Source: Parabacteroides distasonis (GTDB lineage: Bacteria; Bacteroidota; Bacteroidia; Bacteroidales; Tannerellaceae). Taken from it: a stretch of DNA of 64,000 nt. Shown piece after piece: positions 49,786-57,891 of this stretch. Positions within the stretch are counted from its first letter, which is position 1, and every line of letters starts with the position of its first letter. The DNA lies in contig JAFBIU010000009.1 of assembly GCA_021531775.1 (NCBI GenBank), forward strand, positions 42,952-106,951. The letters run 5' to 3'. A model generated the notes under the pieces. It was not told the origin of the DNA. It searched no databases and was given only the letters and a program-made list of their open reading frames with translations. A program made the translations under genes and the position numbers.

Positions 49786-49829
49786 AAAACAGTTACCTTT
49801 GTTCCATCAACCTAAATAATAAACAATCT

Positions 49830-51884
49830 ATGCATATCATGACAAGAGAGGTGAGACAATGGCTCTTGAGCCTGATCTTGTGGGTAGCTGCCATTCCTTT
49901 GGTAGCCCAACAGAATACCAAGCCCTTTACCATTCCGGAGCTGACCGAATGGCAAGGTTCTACCGGTGTGTTAGTTCCTTCGGGACGGGTCGTGACTTCG
50001 GTCAAAACAGCAGAAGCCAAGAATCATGTGGCCCGTTTTGTGGCCGAACAACCGCTTTTGAAGCGCAATCAATCATTGACATTAGCCCGTGGTAAAGCCC
50101 GTCCGGGTGATATCGAGTTCCGGATGGTGAACGATCCGACGTTAGGAGAGGAGGGCTATCGCCTGCAGGTGACCGATCGGGTCTTGGTGGAAGCCTCTAC
50201 GGCACAAGGCCTTTTGTGGGGTACCCGCACCCTGCAGCAACTGCTGGAACAGAGCCATGAATTGCCTTGTGGTACGGCAGTCGATGTGCCGCAATATGCC
50301 TGCCGTGGCTTTATGATCGATGTGGGTCGTAAATACATTCCGATGAGCTATTTGAAGGACTTGGTGAAGATCATGTCCTATTATAAGATGAACCTTTTGC
50401 AGATCCATCTCAACGACAATGCCTTCAAGCAGTACTTCGGCAACGATTGGGAGAAGACCCCCGGTGCATTCCGCTTGGAGTGCGACACCTATCCCGGACT
50501 GACGGCTCGCGATGGCAGCTATACGAAGGCGGAGTTTATCGAATTGCAAAAGCTGGCCGAAGCGTATGGCGTTGAGATTCTGCCGGAGATTGACGTGCCC
50601 GCCCATTCGTTGGCCTTCACCCATTACCGGAAGAGCTTAGGCAGTCCAGAATATGGCATGGATCATCTGGATCTCTTCAATCCGGAGACCATCCCGTTTG
50701 TCGATGGCCTTTTGAAAGAGTATCTGGAAGGGAAGGAGCCGGTATTCCGGGGACCACGGGTTCATGTCGGTACGGATGAATACTCCAATGCCAAACAGGA
50801 GGTGGTCGAGAAGTTCCGTGAGTTCACCAACCACATGATCGAGACGGTCGAGAGCTATGGCAAACAGGCTGTCGTGTGGGGTGCCTTGACCCATGCCAAT
50901 GGTCAGACCCGCGTGAAGTCGGACAATGTCATCATGGATATTTGGTACAACGGCTATGCTGATCCCGTCGAAATGAAGAAGCAAGGCTATAAACTGATCT
51001 GCATTCCCGATGGCTGGATCTACATCGTACCGGCTGCCGGTTACTATTACGACTACCTGAATTGCGAGAAACTGTATCAAAAATGGACACCCGCTATGAT
51101 CGGCCATGTCAAGTTCGACGAGCAGGATCCCTCCATTTGGGGCGGTATGTTTGCCGTTTGGAACGACCATGCCGGCAATGGCATTTCGGTACGAGACATT
51201 CACGATCGGGTTTTCCCGGCCATGCAGACCCTGAGCACCAAGTGCTGGACCGGCCAAAAGACCGCCATCCCATACGCTACTTTTGACCAGCATCGTCGGT
51301 TGCTGTCCGAAGCACCGGGCGTGTATGAGTTAGGTCTGCAGCTGACCTCCGGACAGCGGATAGCACCCTTTGGGGCTACACCTCAAGCTGGAGCAGCCTG
51401 CTTACCCGAATGGGCAATGCGGAGCCAGTATGGTTTGAGCTATCACCATGCCGTTGAGTTTGAGATCGATTGTGCTGCTGAGGAGAAAGGTACCCTGTTG
51501 GCATCCGATGGAGTCACCCGTTTCTACCTGTCCGATCCACGGGACGGCAAGTTGGGCTTCGAACGTGAACACTATCTCAACAGTTTCAAATACAGCCTGC
51601 CTACGAGCGGTCGGGTGAAGATCCGCATCGAATGTACGCCGCGGGAGACCCGTTTGCTGGTCGATGGCAAACTGAAAGAGACCTTGGGCCCGCAGACTCT
51701 GCACGTCATCACACCAGCCCAACAGGTCGATTACGTATATGGCGATGTGGCCGATCCACGTCCGCAGGTCTATCGCGAAGGGGCCAAGATGTATTATCAA
51801 CGTACGCTGGCCTTCCCCCTCCAGCAGTTGGGGACCTTCCAGAGCCAGTTGAAATCCTTTACCATAGAGAGGTTACCGGAATGA
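49830..51884 (+). CDS. GH20 family beta-N-acetylhexosaminidase
   Basis: This exported enzyme removes terminal N-acetylglucosamine or N-acetylgalactosamine from host or bacterial glycans by substrate-assisted catalysis. From the ATG at 49830 it has 684 residues (an ATG at 49839 is also possible). The order is a signal peptide ending near PLVAQ, a GH20b domain (about 30-150), a catalytic barrel beginning RGFMIDVGRKYIPM and LLQIHLNDN, with the catalytic Asp-Glu at 316-317 (HVGTDEYS), and a C-terminal lectin-like jelly roll (about 540-665). The Trp-lined pocket is suggested by AVVWGAL, MDIWYNGY and WGGMFAVWNDH. It overlaps the exonuclease gene by 4 bp. Confidence 0.93.
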   Translation: MHIMTREVRQWLLSLILWVAAIPLVAQQNTKPFTIPELTEWQGSTGVLVPSGRVVTSVKTAEAKNHVARFVAEQPLLKRNQSLTLARGKARPGDIEFRMVNDPTLGEEGYRLQVTDRVLVEASTAQGLLWGTRTLQQLLEQSHELPCGTAVDVPQYACRGFMIDVGRKYIPMSYLKDLVKIMSYYKMNLLQIHLNDNAFKQYFGNDWEKTPGAFRLECDTYPGLTARDGSYTKAEFIELQKLAEAYGVEILPEIDVPAHSLAFTHYRKSLGSPEYGMDHLDLFNPETIPFVDGLLKEYLEGKEPVFRGPRVHVGTDEYSNAKQEVVEKFREFTNHMIETVESYGKQAVVWGALTHANGQTRVKSDNVIMDIWYNGYADPVEMKKQGYKLICIPDGWIYIVPAAGYYYDYLNCEKLYQKWTPAMIGHVKFDEQDPSIWGGMFAVWNDHAGNGISVRDIHDRVFPAMQTLSTKCWTGQKTAIPYATFDQHRRLLSEAPGVYELGLQLTSGQRIAPFGATPQAGAACLPEWAMRSQYGLSYHHAVEFEIDCAAEEKGTLLASDGVTRFYLSDPRDGKLGFEREHYLNSFKYSLPTSGRVKIRIECTPRETRLLVDGKLKETLGPQTLHVITPAQQVDYVYGDVADPRPQVYREGAKMYYQRTLAFPLQQLGTFQSQLKSFTIERLPE

Positions 51885-52375
51885 AAGATTTTGCAGCCAT
51901 CGATTTTGAGACCGCCAACCAGCACCGGAGCAGTGTCTGTAGTGTAGGCGTTGTGATTGTGCGCAATGGAGAGATTGTCGATAAGTTCTACAGTCTGATC
52001 TATCCGAGGCCCGATTTCTTCACCTACTGGACGACCCAGGTCCATGGACTCACCATGCTGGAGGTCGAAGATGCCTTGCCCTTTCCGGATGTCTGGCGGC
52101 AGATCGCTCCCAAGATCGAGGGGCTGCCCCTGGTCGCCCACAATAGTCCATTCGATGAAGGCTGCCTGAAAGCGGTCTTTCAAGTTTATCGGATGGACTA
52201 TCCCGGCTATGAGTTCCACTGCACCTGTCGTGCTTCCCGTCGCCAGTTGGGCAAACGCCTGCCCAACCATCAGCTCCATACCGTAGCCGCCTATTGCGGT
52301 TATGACCTGACCCACCATCACCATGCCTTGGCCGATGCCGAGGCATGCGCGATGATCGCTCTGAAGTTGTTGTGA
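51881..52375 (+). CDS. DEDDh 3'-5' exonuclease (DnaQ-like), copy A
   Basis: This 164-residue protein consists only of the DnaQ/RNase T exonuclease fold. The catalytic acids are Asp8 and Glu10 (AIDFETANQ), a third Asp in LVAHNSPFDEGC, and the His/Asp pair near the end (HHHALADAEAC). The ATG at 51881 overlaps the GH20 stop (ATGA); the frame is open further upstream inside GH20, but that part has no family match. It may act in DNA or RNA repair and trimming; the coupling to a hexosaminidase gene is probably positional rather than functional. A diverged homologue lies at 61419-61970. Confidence 0.88.
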   Translation: MKDFAAIDFETANQHRSSVCSVGVVIVRNGEIVDKFYSLIYPRPDFFTYWTTQVHGLTMLEVEDALPFPDVWRQIAPKIEGLPLVAHNSPFDEGCLKAVFQVYRMDYPGYEFHCTCRASRRQLGKRLPNHQLHTVAAYCGYDLTHHHHALADAEACAMIALKLL

Positions 52376-52410
52376 TCAGCTGTGACTGGATGCGATATAA
52401 TCAGGTGTGC

Positions 52411-53730
52411 TTACTGTACAACGAGCCAATATCCACTCTTGTCACTACCCATTCTTTTTAGCTTGCCAATACTTTTCAGATATGCGATTTCACGTTTTAT
52501 GGTAGCTTTAGATAATCCCATTTTTGCACACAAACGTTCCTTGCTTAAAGTCTTATCTTCATTGAATATCTGCAGTATCATATTCTGCCTATAGGTCAAT
52601 TTTACAGGATCATTTACAGGATCATTTACAGGGTCATTTACAGGGTCATTTATTGGGTCACTCTTAGTCTTATTCTCAAAATAAAGAGTCAGTTTCACCT
52701 GCATCAGTTCTGGTTGCTCCACTAATTCAGGCTTTATCCAATGCTTTTCGTTCCATGCGTTCAAGATTAGAGGGAAACCTGAACCGAGGTTCTCTCCATA
52801 ACCAATCATACGGAACATATTCTGCATTTTTTGATTACGAGCCTTTGACTCTCCTCCTTGATATATCTGCTCTATGGGGAGTTTGAGCAATCCGGGATTG
52901 GTAAGAACGATGCGGTCATCATACTTCTCTATTCTCAGGATGCCATTGAGCATTAGGTCAGAGTGGATAATCATATTAGTGACAGCTTCTCTCACAGCCT
53001 TATGTTGCAAAGTGTCGTCTTTGCGTATGATTCCTTCCATTCGGAATGGTCGAGGCAGGTCAATCGTCAACTTCGGCAATACCATCCGCACGAAGTTATA
53101 TAGATTATTCTCCCACCTACCATCGTAAGTAAGACGGTCACTATAACGCTGATCTCCTACAAGGTGTGACTTGTCTATGTAATCCATTCGGAGATTGTCA
53201 AATCTGTCGCGAATAGGCAATCCCTTGCCAAACATCAGTAATCCAGCCATTGTGAGTCCTTCGATTCTTTCTTTCCGGTCAATGGCATATCCACCTAATT
53301 GCATAAGAAACTCTTTATGGTCAAGAGAGTTCCAAACGTGGTCTGGATTATCAGTCTTAAACATGATACGGTAACCCTCCAGGGTAGGAATATCAATGTC
53401 ATCCATTGTATAGTATTCCAATATCATCCTGTCGTTACCTGCTTCATTGGCATCACGGAGCATCATTTTCAGTTCCTGTTCGGTACAATGATAGTCACCT
53501 TCATGATTACGCTTGAATGTCCCACGTGACAGATTGTTGTTGATATATATTGGGCGCATACTGGACTCAGCACGTGGCACGTTGACAGCAACAACAGTTT
53601 TGCCTTCAACGTCTATGGCTTGCACATCCTCGTCACGTAGCAGATTTACATTGACCTTCTCCTTGCTGTTGATGGTGTTCCACAAATCCTTGCGTATTTT
53701 GTCTGCATCCTCCACGCCCGCGATTTCAAA
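52411..53730 (-). pseudogene. AlbA/Schlafen-type ATP-binding regulator, 5' truncated
   Basis: The frame encodes about 440 residues resembling ATP-binding proteins with an N-terminal AlbA_2 (Schlafen AlbA_2, PF04326) domain, a GHKL-like HATPase_c_4 segment (RKDDTLQHKAVREAVTNMII, RIEKYDDRIVLTNPG, NLGSGFPLIL) and a C-terminal helix-turn-helix (LSKERLCAKMGLSKATIKRE). It begins abruptly in mid-AlbA domain (FEIAGVEDADKIRKDLWN): an in-frame stop at 53731-53733 precedes it, and roughly the first 60-70 residues are missing. The only start is a GTG at 53715. An IS end lies 67 bp upstream, so loss of the 5' part by IS-linked deletion is likely. Residual expression from GTG is possible. Confidence 0.75.
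52601..52660. repeat. Five 12-bp tandem repeats inside the AlbA-type gene
   Basis: Five units like tttacaggatca sit head to tail (last unit tttattgggtca). They encode NDPV repeats on the minus strand, in the linker between the ATPase and the helix-turn-helix. The unit is 12 bp, so copy-number change would alter linker length without shifting frame. Confidence 0.9.
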
Positions 53731-54001
53731 CTACAGAACAGATTTTGCGAATCAAAGAAAACAGATGATTCATTGTTTGCTATTAAATTGATTTTAACCT
53801 GAATATTTCATACTCGGCTTAATGATGAAATTTCTTCGGAGGATACACGTTGATATTTCCGTTTCAAGATCAAATCTTGGAAACTACTGGTTGTTTACGT
53901 AAATTTCAGCCGTATTATAAGCCCTAAATGGAACATACGGTCACAACTAGTCAATCGCCCGTTGCCGAGCGACACCTGAAAGAACCCGCGAAGACCTTGT
54001 T

Positions 54002-55387
54002 TCAACTGCTGTTTCTGTTACTGTAATAATGAAGCGCATGGACGAGTTCCGCATTCATCGGGTTATGCTTGGCAAAGTCCACACATATCTTGCTCTTGAG
54101 TACCCTGATCGAGACGGTGTAGTGCATCAGTTTCTCACGGATCGAGAGGATGGAGGCCTTCTCCAGTCTCGTCCCCCGCAATGCTTTCTCTCGGACAGAG
54201 TGCATGAGAATGTATGCTGCGGCATAGATGAAGATACGCAGCCTGTTCGCCAGGAACGTGTGGCAGGAGACCCTGTCTCCGTGCACACCCTCCTTGAACT
54301 GTCGTATGAACAGTTCGTCGCGTCCACGTCCGCAGTAGCTCCTCTCGTATAGATCCTGCTTTGTCGTATTCCTGATATTGGTCACGATGAACTTGACGTT
54401 GAGTTCGCCCTTCGCGGTGTATTCCGCCTTGACCACGACACGCTGCGGGAGTTGCCATGAGCCTGCCTTGTATTCGAACTCTCCATATGTCCTTACGGGA
54501 CGCTTGTACAAGTCGAAATCGTGTTTGGCCCGCTGTATTACAGTCTGCGTAACAGGATTGGCCTGCAATACGCTGTTTCTTGCAAGGCCGGTGATAAAGA
54601 ACACCTTACGGTCATTCAGGGAGGCCCAGTCCATCAGTTCATGGGAACAGAAGTGGCTGTCTCCCCGTACTGTGATGATTGTCTCCGGCCATGCTTCGCA
54701 CAGGCAGGCTATAAGCCACAGGATGGTGTCTTCAAAGCTTGCGGCCTTGCTCGATCGCCCCGGCTTAAGCAAGGGCAGGATCATCTTGCCCGAATGCCCT
54801 TCGAAGACCATCAATGGCATGTAGCAGTAACTGTCATAGTAACCGTTGAAGAGGGTCTGTTCCTGGCATCCGTAGGTATCCACGTTCGTATCGTCGCAGT
54901 CCAGAATGATGTGACGAGGGGCATTCCCATTGTAGGACATGATGAACAGGGTGACAAACATCTCCTGTATGCGGACAAGATCCTCGTCAGTGACCATATT
55001 CTCAAAGCGGCACATAGTGGCGGAAGAGCATAGCTCCATGTCCAGCCCGGCCTTGTCAACGGTCAGCTTCATCATCGGATCTTTCCGCAGCCGGTCGCAG
55101 TCGTTTACATCCTCGTATCTGAGGCAGATCTGGAAAATGCGTGTCATGATGATTTCCGTCAGACTGTGTCGCACGAGAAAGGATGTACGTCTGTCATGTA
55201 TGCAGCTTGCCAGCCGGGAGGCAAGAGCCAGACGTTCCTCTTCCTGCTGAAGCAACAGAAGACCTCCATGAGATGAAAGGCTCATGGCTTCGGTAGTGAC
55301 CTCTACCTTGTTTTTATTTACTGCAGAGAAGATAAAATTCTCTGATTTTTCTTGGTTACAAACCGTAAAACTTCTATTTTTGCCCAT
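54002..55387 (-). CDS. IS1380-family transposase (IS A)
   Basis: The 461-residue DDE transposase belongs to the DDE_Tnp_1_4/IS1380 group. Catalytic acids can be placed in HIILDCDDTNVDTYG, ITVRGDSHFCSHELMDWA and the YCGRGRDELFIRQFKEG motif (Y-R-E type). The length is complete and no frameshift is seen, so the element may be active. The start codon at 55387 lies inside a stem that forms only in transcripts arising outside the element (see the regulatory feature at 55386-55472). Confidence 0.93.
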   Translation of the reverse strand: MGKNRSFTVCNQEKSENFIFSAVNKNKVEVTTEAMSLSSHGGLLLLQQEEERLALASRLASCIHDRRTSFLVRHSLTEIIMTRIFQICLRYEDVNDCDRLRKDPMMKLTVDKAGLDMELCSSATMCRFENMVTDEDLVRIQEMFVTLFIMSYNGNAPRHIILDCDDTNVDTYGCQEQTLFNGYYDSYCYMPLMVFEGHSGKMILPLLKPGRSSKAASFEDTILWLIACLCEAWPETIITVRGDSHFCSHELMDWASLNDRKVFFITGLARNSVLQANPVTQTVIQRAKHDFDLYKRPVRTYGEFEYKAGSWQLPQRVVVKAEYTAKGELNVKFIVTNIRNTTKQDLYERSYCGRGRDELFIRQFKEGVHGDRVSCHTFLANRLRIFIYAAAYILMHSVREKALRGTRLEKASILSIREKLMHYTVSIRVLKSKICVDFAKHNPMNAELVHALHYYSNRNSS

Positions 55388-55472
55388 GCGAGGATTTTTT
55401 TTAGTTTTTCACAGTACAAATTTAACACTATCTCTTTGATTACCAAAGAGATAGTGTTAAATTTCCTCGCAT
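55386..55472 (-). promoter_or_regulatory. IS A promoter nested in a start-codon-sequestering hairpin
   Basis: On the minus strand a 20-bp perfect stem (55464-55445 with 55437-55418) has an outer stem in which atgcgagg (55472-55465) pairs with cctcgcat (55393-55386), which contains the first bases of the transposase ATG. A consensus promoter, TTTG (55447-55444), 19 bp, TAAATTTG (55424-55417), lies inside the hairpin. Transcripts from this promoter lack the 5' arms and leave the ATG free, while read-through transcripts would hide it. Confidence 0.7.
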
Positions 55473-55500
55473 TTCTTCTTCTCAGTATGAAATATTCAGG

Positions 55501-57891
55501 CTAGGGTTGGGTATTGTTTGGAAGGTTGGTCTGATAACGCTCAATCAGGCTTTCCAACTGAGTGATGATGTCATCGTTGGATGAGTGATTGTCCACTTTG
55601 AAACAGTAGAAACGCTTTTCCTCAGTATCTCCGTCTGGACTGATTACTGTATAGTTGTTGTGATTATTGGGGTCCATGAGGTAGATATAATCCGTGTGGT
55701 ACCACTGAAAGGGCATCTGTTGGTACTGGAAGTTGATGTTCCAACCATACAATAACGGGGTGTCGTTGATTTGGGCATCCTCATCCACTTCGATTTCGTC
55801 TGTATGGAGGAGGAAATCATCTCGCTTAAAGGCATCCAGGTAGATACCGGTCGAGCTGGGGTAGATGGCTCTGTGGTTACGGCCCTTCCTGATCCATGAG
55901 TCGGGCATATGCTCTCTGACATAATCCAATAATCCGGTTTGGGTGAGGAGATACAACGTGTTCGTCGCAAAGTCCTCGGTTGAGCGGATGGCCCATTGAT
56001 CACTACGTGGTTCCCCAAGTAACAGGTGATGGACAGGGGCTGATAGGCTTGGCGAGAGCAAGTAGTACATCCAAGTATGGGGCTTGTTATTGAATGTCCG
56101 ATAGTGCCACCATAGACACTTCCAGAATTGGGTGGTCGTGAAATGGCTGAAAAGGGTTTTCAGTAACTCGGCATTGTGGTAGCCTTCATTCATGACGCTA
56201 TTTTGCTCCTCTTCTTGGATGAAGTATCGTTGTACGTTTGCCCACTTGGCATCGAATTGATTCCAATCTATCTGGCCCTTCTCATTTTGGAACAGGAACC
56301 GGATGGCGCCGTGGAAAAAGGCGTATTGCTCTGCTTTTTTGATACGGCTTTCCCATTCGGGATGGTGTTTAATCTGTATGGCCTTGGCGATTTCCTCATT
56401 CCATCGGAGGGCCAATACGGATGTGGGTGATTCATCTGTCTCCGCTTCCTCTTTGGTCTGGCTGGCTAAGCTGGTCAGGACATCATGACTGTTCAATACG
56501 CTCAGATAAGTAATCGCTTTTCGTAGGTTGGATACGTCACGAATCTCTGGGTTTCCCGTTCGGTCTTCTCCTGATATCAGGTTATAGACTACGCGCATCC
56601 ATCTATCCAGTGAGGTTTGTTCGCCAGTCCCCTCGTGGAAATATTTGCACAGGGCAAAGAAGATGATTCGTTGCAACTGATTGATTCCGGAAACCTGCTT
56701 CTCCCCGTAGGTAGGGATGAAGTCAAAGCCATTCATCCATCTGGGGGAGGGGATTTCACCCTCGAACTTGGCAAAGTTATTCAAGAGGGTCAATAGCTTC
56801 TCGAAGCATTCGACGGGTATGGCGCCTTGGGCATATCTATAGGGCTCTAATCCGGTGTATTTCTCAAAGGTCTCCGAGTCATTTGCATTCAAATAGACAT
56901 AGGAGGGGTTCTTGCTCTCGTCAGAGAGAGATAGTAGATACTTTCCATCTGGCTTTTTGGCCGTGAACAACTCGTTCCAAAAGAATCGGTTGAGAAAGGC
57001 AAAGAATATCTCATCGATCTTATGGTCTTCGGAGCGGTTTTTCCAGAAAAGCTCTGTCCACTTGGTATCTATCAGTATGGGTATTCCTTGGCGCTCATCG
57101 AGCAATTGTTTCCATCGTTTGTAGCGGTCCGTGTTTTCTTCCGTATCCTTGACCTGATCTCTCAGGTAGCCGATCAGGTCGGCCTTGAGATTCTCAAAGG
57201 AGGTGAGTTGCTTGCCTCGGGCGTTCATCTTCACATAAAGGTCGTCGGAAAGGCCAAAATCCTTAAGGGGCTGCTGATAGAAGGCGATGGCATCGGTCTC
57301 TGTCAACCGTTGCCAATAGGCTTGGAAGGTTTCTATCCCTGTGTTGGCAAAGAGCTCGTCCAAACCATCGACGATGGGGTTCTCCCGCTGGTCTTTGGTC
57401 TGGGTTCCTTGGATCATGCGTAACATGGCGGATATGGTCGGGTCTTGATTCCAAGCGGAATAATACCAGGTGGAGTCTTGGATATAATGCACGACGTCCG
57501 TTTTGTCGAACTTCTGAAAATGGGCTGGATCGCAAAGGTGCTGGATGAACTCCCGTGAGGAGATGCGTGTCTCGTATGAGAACTTGCTGAGCACGGGAAA
57601 GGCTTCCTCGTAGCTGCCGGCATACAGGGCGATGTACCAATGGAGCAGCCAGAGCGTGGTCAATCGTTGCTGACCGTCCAACGGTTGCAAGGTTCCGTTC
57701 TCGACCGTGCCATACACGAAGTCTAACTTGAGCTCTTTTTCCTCGTCTAAGGCTTCCTTGATGCTGATCAGGAAGTGCTTTCGTAAGTTCTCTTTGCCCG
57801 CTCTGCCTTGGGCGTAGTCTCGTTGGATAATCGGTATCTCGACCCGATTGTTTTGCAGGAATTGCCAGAAGGTGATTTTATCTGTTGTCAT
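55501..57891 (-). CDS. DUF262 domain protein A (796 residues)
   Basis: The N-terminal DUF262 (ParB/sulfiredoxin-like NTPase) domain is clear: IPIIQRDYAQGR at 19-30 and QPLDGQQRLTTLW at 70-82, with the DGQQR motif needed for nucleotide-dependent activity in GmrSD/SspE-type proteins. The remaining 600 or so residues contain the segments ADLIGYLRDQ-like FENLKADLIGYLRDQ and WTELFWKN seen in large DUF262 proteins, but no obvious DUF1524 HNH motif. It overlaps the upstream DUF262-HNH gene by 14 bp, so the two are translated together. Its stop codon touches the right end of IS A; the C-terminus may have been altered there. A role in phage or foreign-DNA restriction is inferred from family and context. 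Confidence 0.85.
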   Translation of the reverse strand: MTTDKITFWQFLQNNRVEIPIIQRDYAQGRAGKENLRKHFLISIKEALDEEKELKLDFVYGTVENGTLQPLDGQQRLTTLWLLHWYIALYAGSYEEAFPVLSKFSYETRISSREFIQHLCDPAHFQKFDKTDVVHYIQDSTWYYSAWNQDPTISAMLRMIQGTQTKDQRENPIVDGLDELFANTGIETFQAYWQRLTETDAIAFYQQPLKDFGLSDDLYVKMNARGKQLTSFENLKADLIGYLRDQVKDTEENTDRYKRWKQLLDERQGIPILIDTKWTELFWKNRSEDHKIDEIFFAFLNRFFWNELFTAKKPDGKYLLSLSDESKNPSYVYLNANDSETFEKYTGLEPYRYAQGAIPVECFEKLLTLLNNFAKFEGEIPSPRWMNGFDFIPTYGEKQVSGINQLQRIIFFALCKYFHEGTGEQTSLDRWMRVVYNLISGEDRTGNPEIRDVSNLRKAITYLSVLNSHDVLTSLASQTKEEAETDESPTSVLALRWNEEIAKAIQIKHHPEWESRIKKAEQYAFFHGAIRFLFQNEKGQIDWNQFDAKWANVQRYFIQEEEQNSVMNEGYHNAELLKTLFSHFTTTQFWKCLWWHYRTFNNKPHTWMYYLLSPSLSAPVHHLLLGEPRSDQWAIRSTEDFATNTLYLLTQTGLLDYVREHMPDSWIRKGRNHRAIYPSSTGIYLDAFKRDDFLLHTDEIEVDEDAQINDTPLLYGWNINFQYQQMPFQWYHTDYIYLMDPNNHNNYTVISPDGDTEEKRFYCFKVDNHSSNDDIITQLESLIERYQTNLPNNTQP

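Larger units (their letters stand above)
53798..55500 (-). mobile_element. IS1380-family insertion sequence A (1703 bp)
   Basis: The ends are perfect 17-bp inverted repeats: cctgaatatttcatact at 53798-53814 and its complement at 55484-55500. The element holds one transposase gene (54002-55387, minus), a 200-bp non-coding tail, and a promoter/hairpin region at its right end. The bases outside are ttaa on the left and ctag on the right, so there is no matching target duplication. The right end abuts the stop codon of the DUF262 gene exactly. Confidence 0.9.

Noticed and set aside
53513..53791. Plus-strand 92-residue reading frame over the AlbA-type gene
   Set aside because: It is antisense to conserved coding sequence, has no family resemblance and no promoter.
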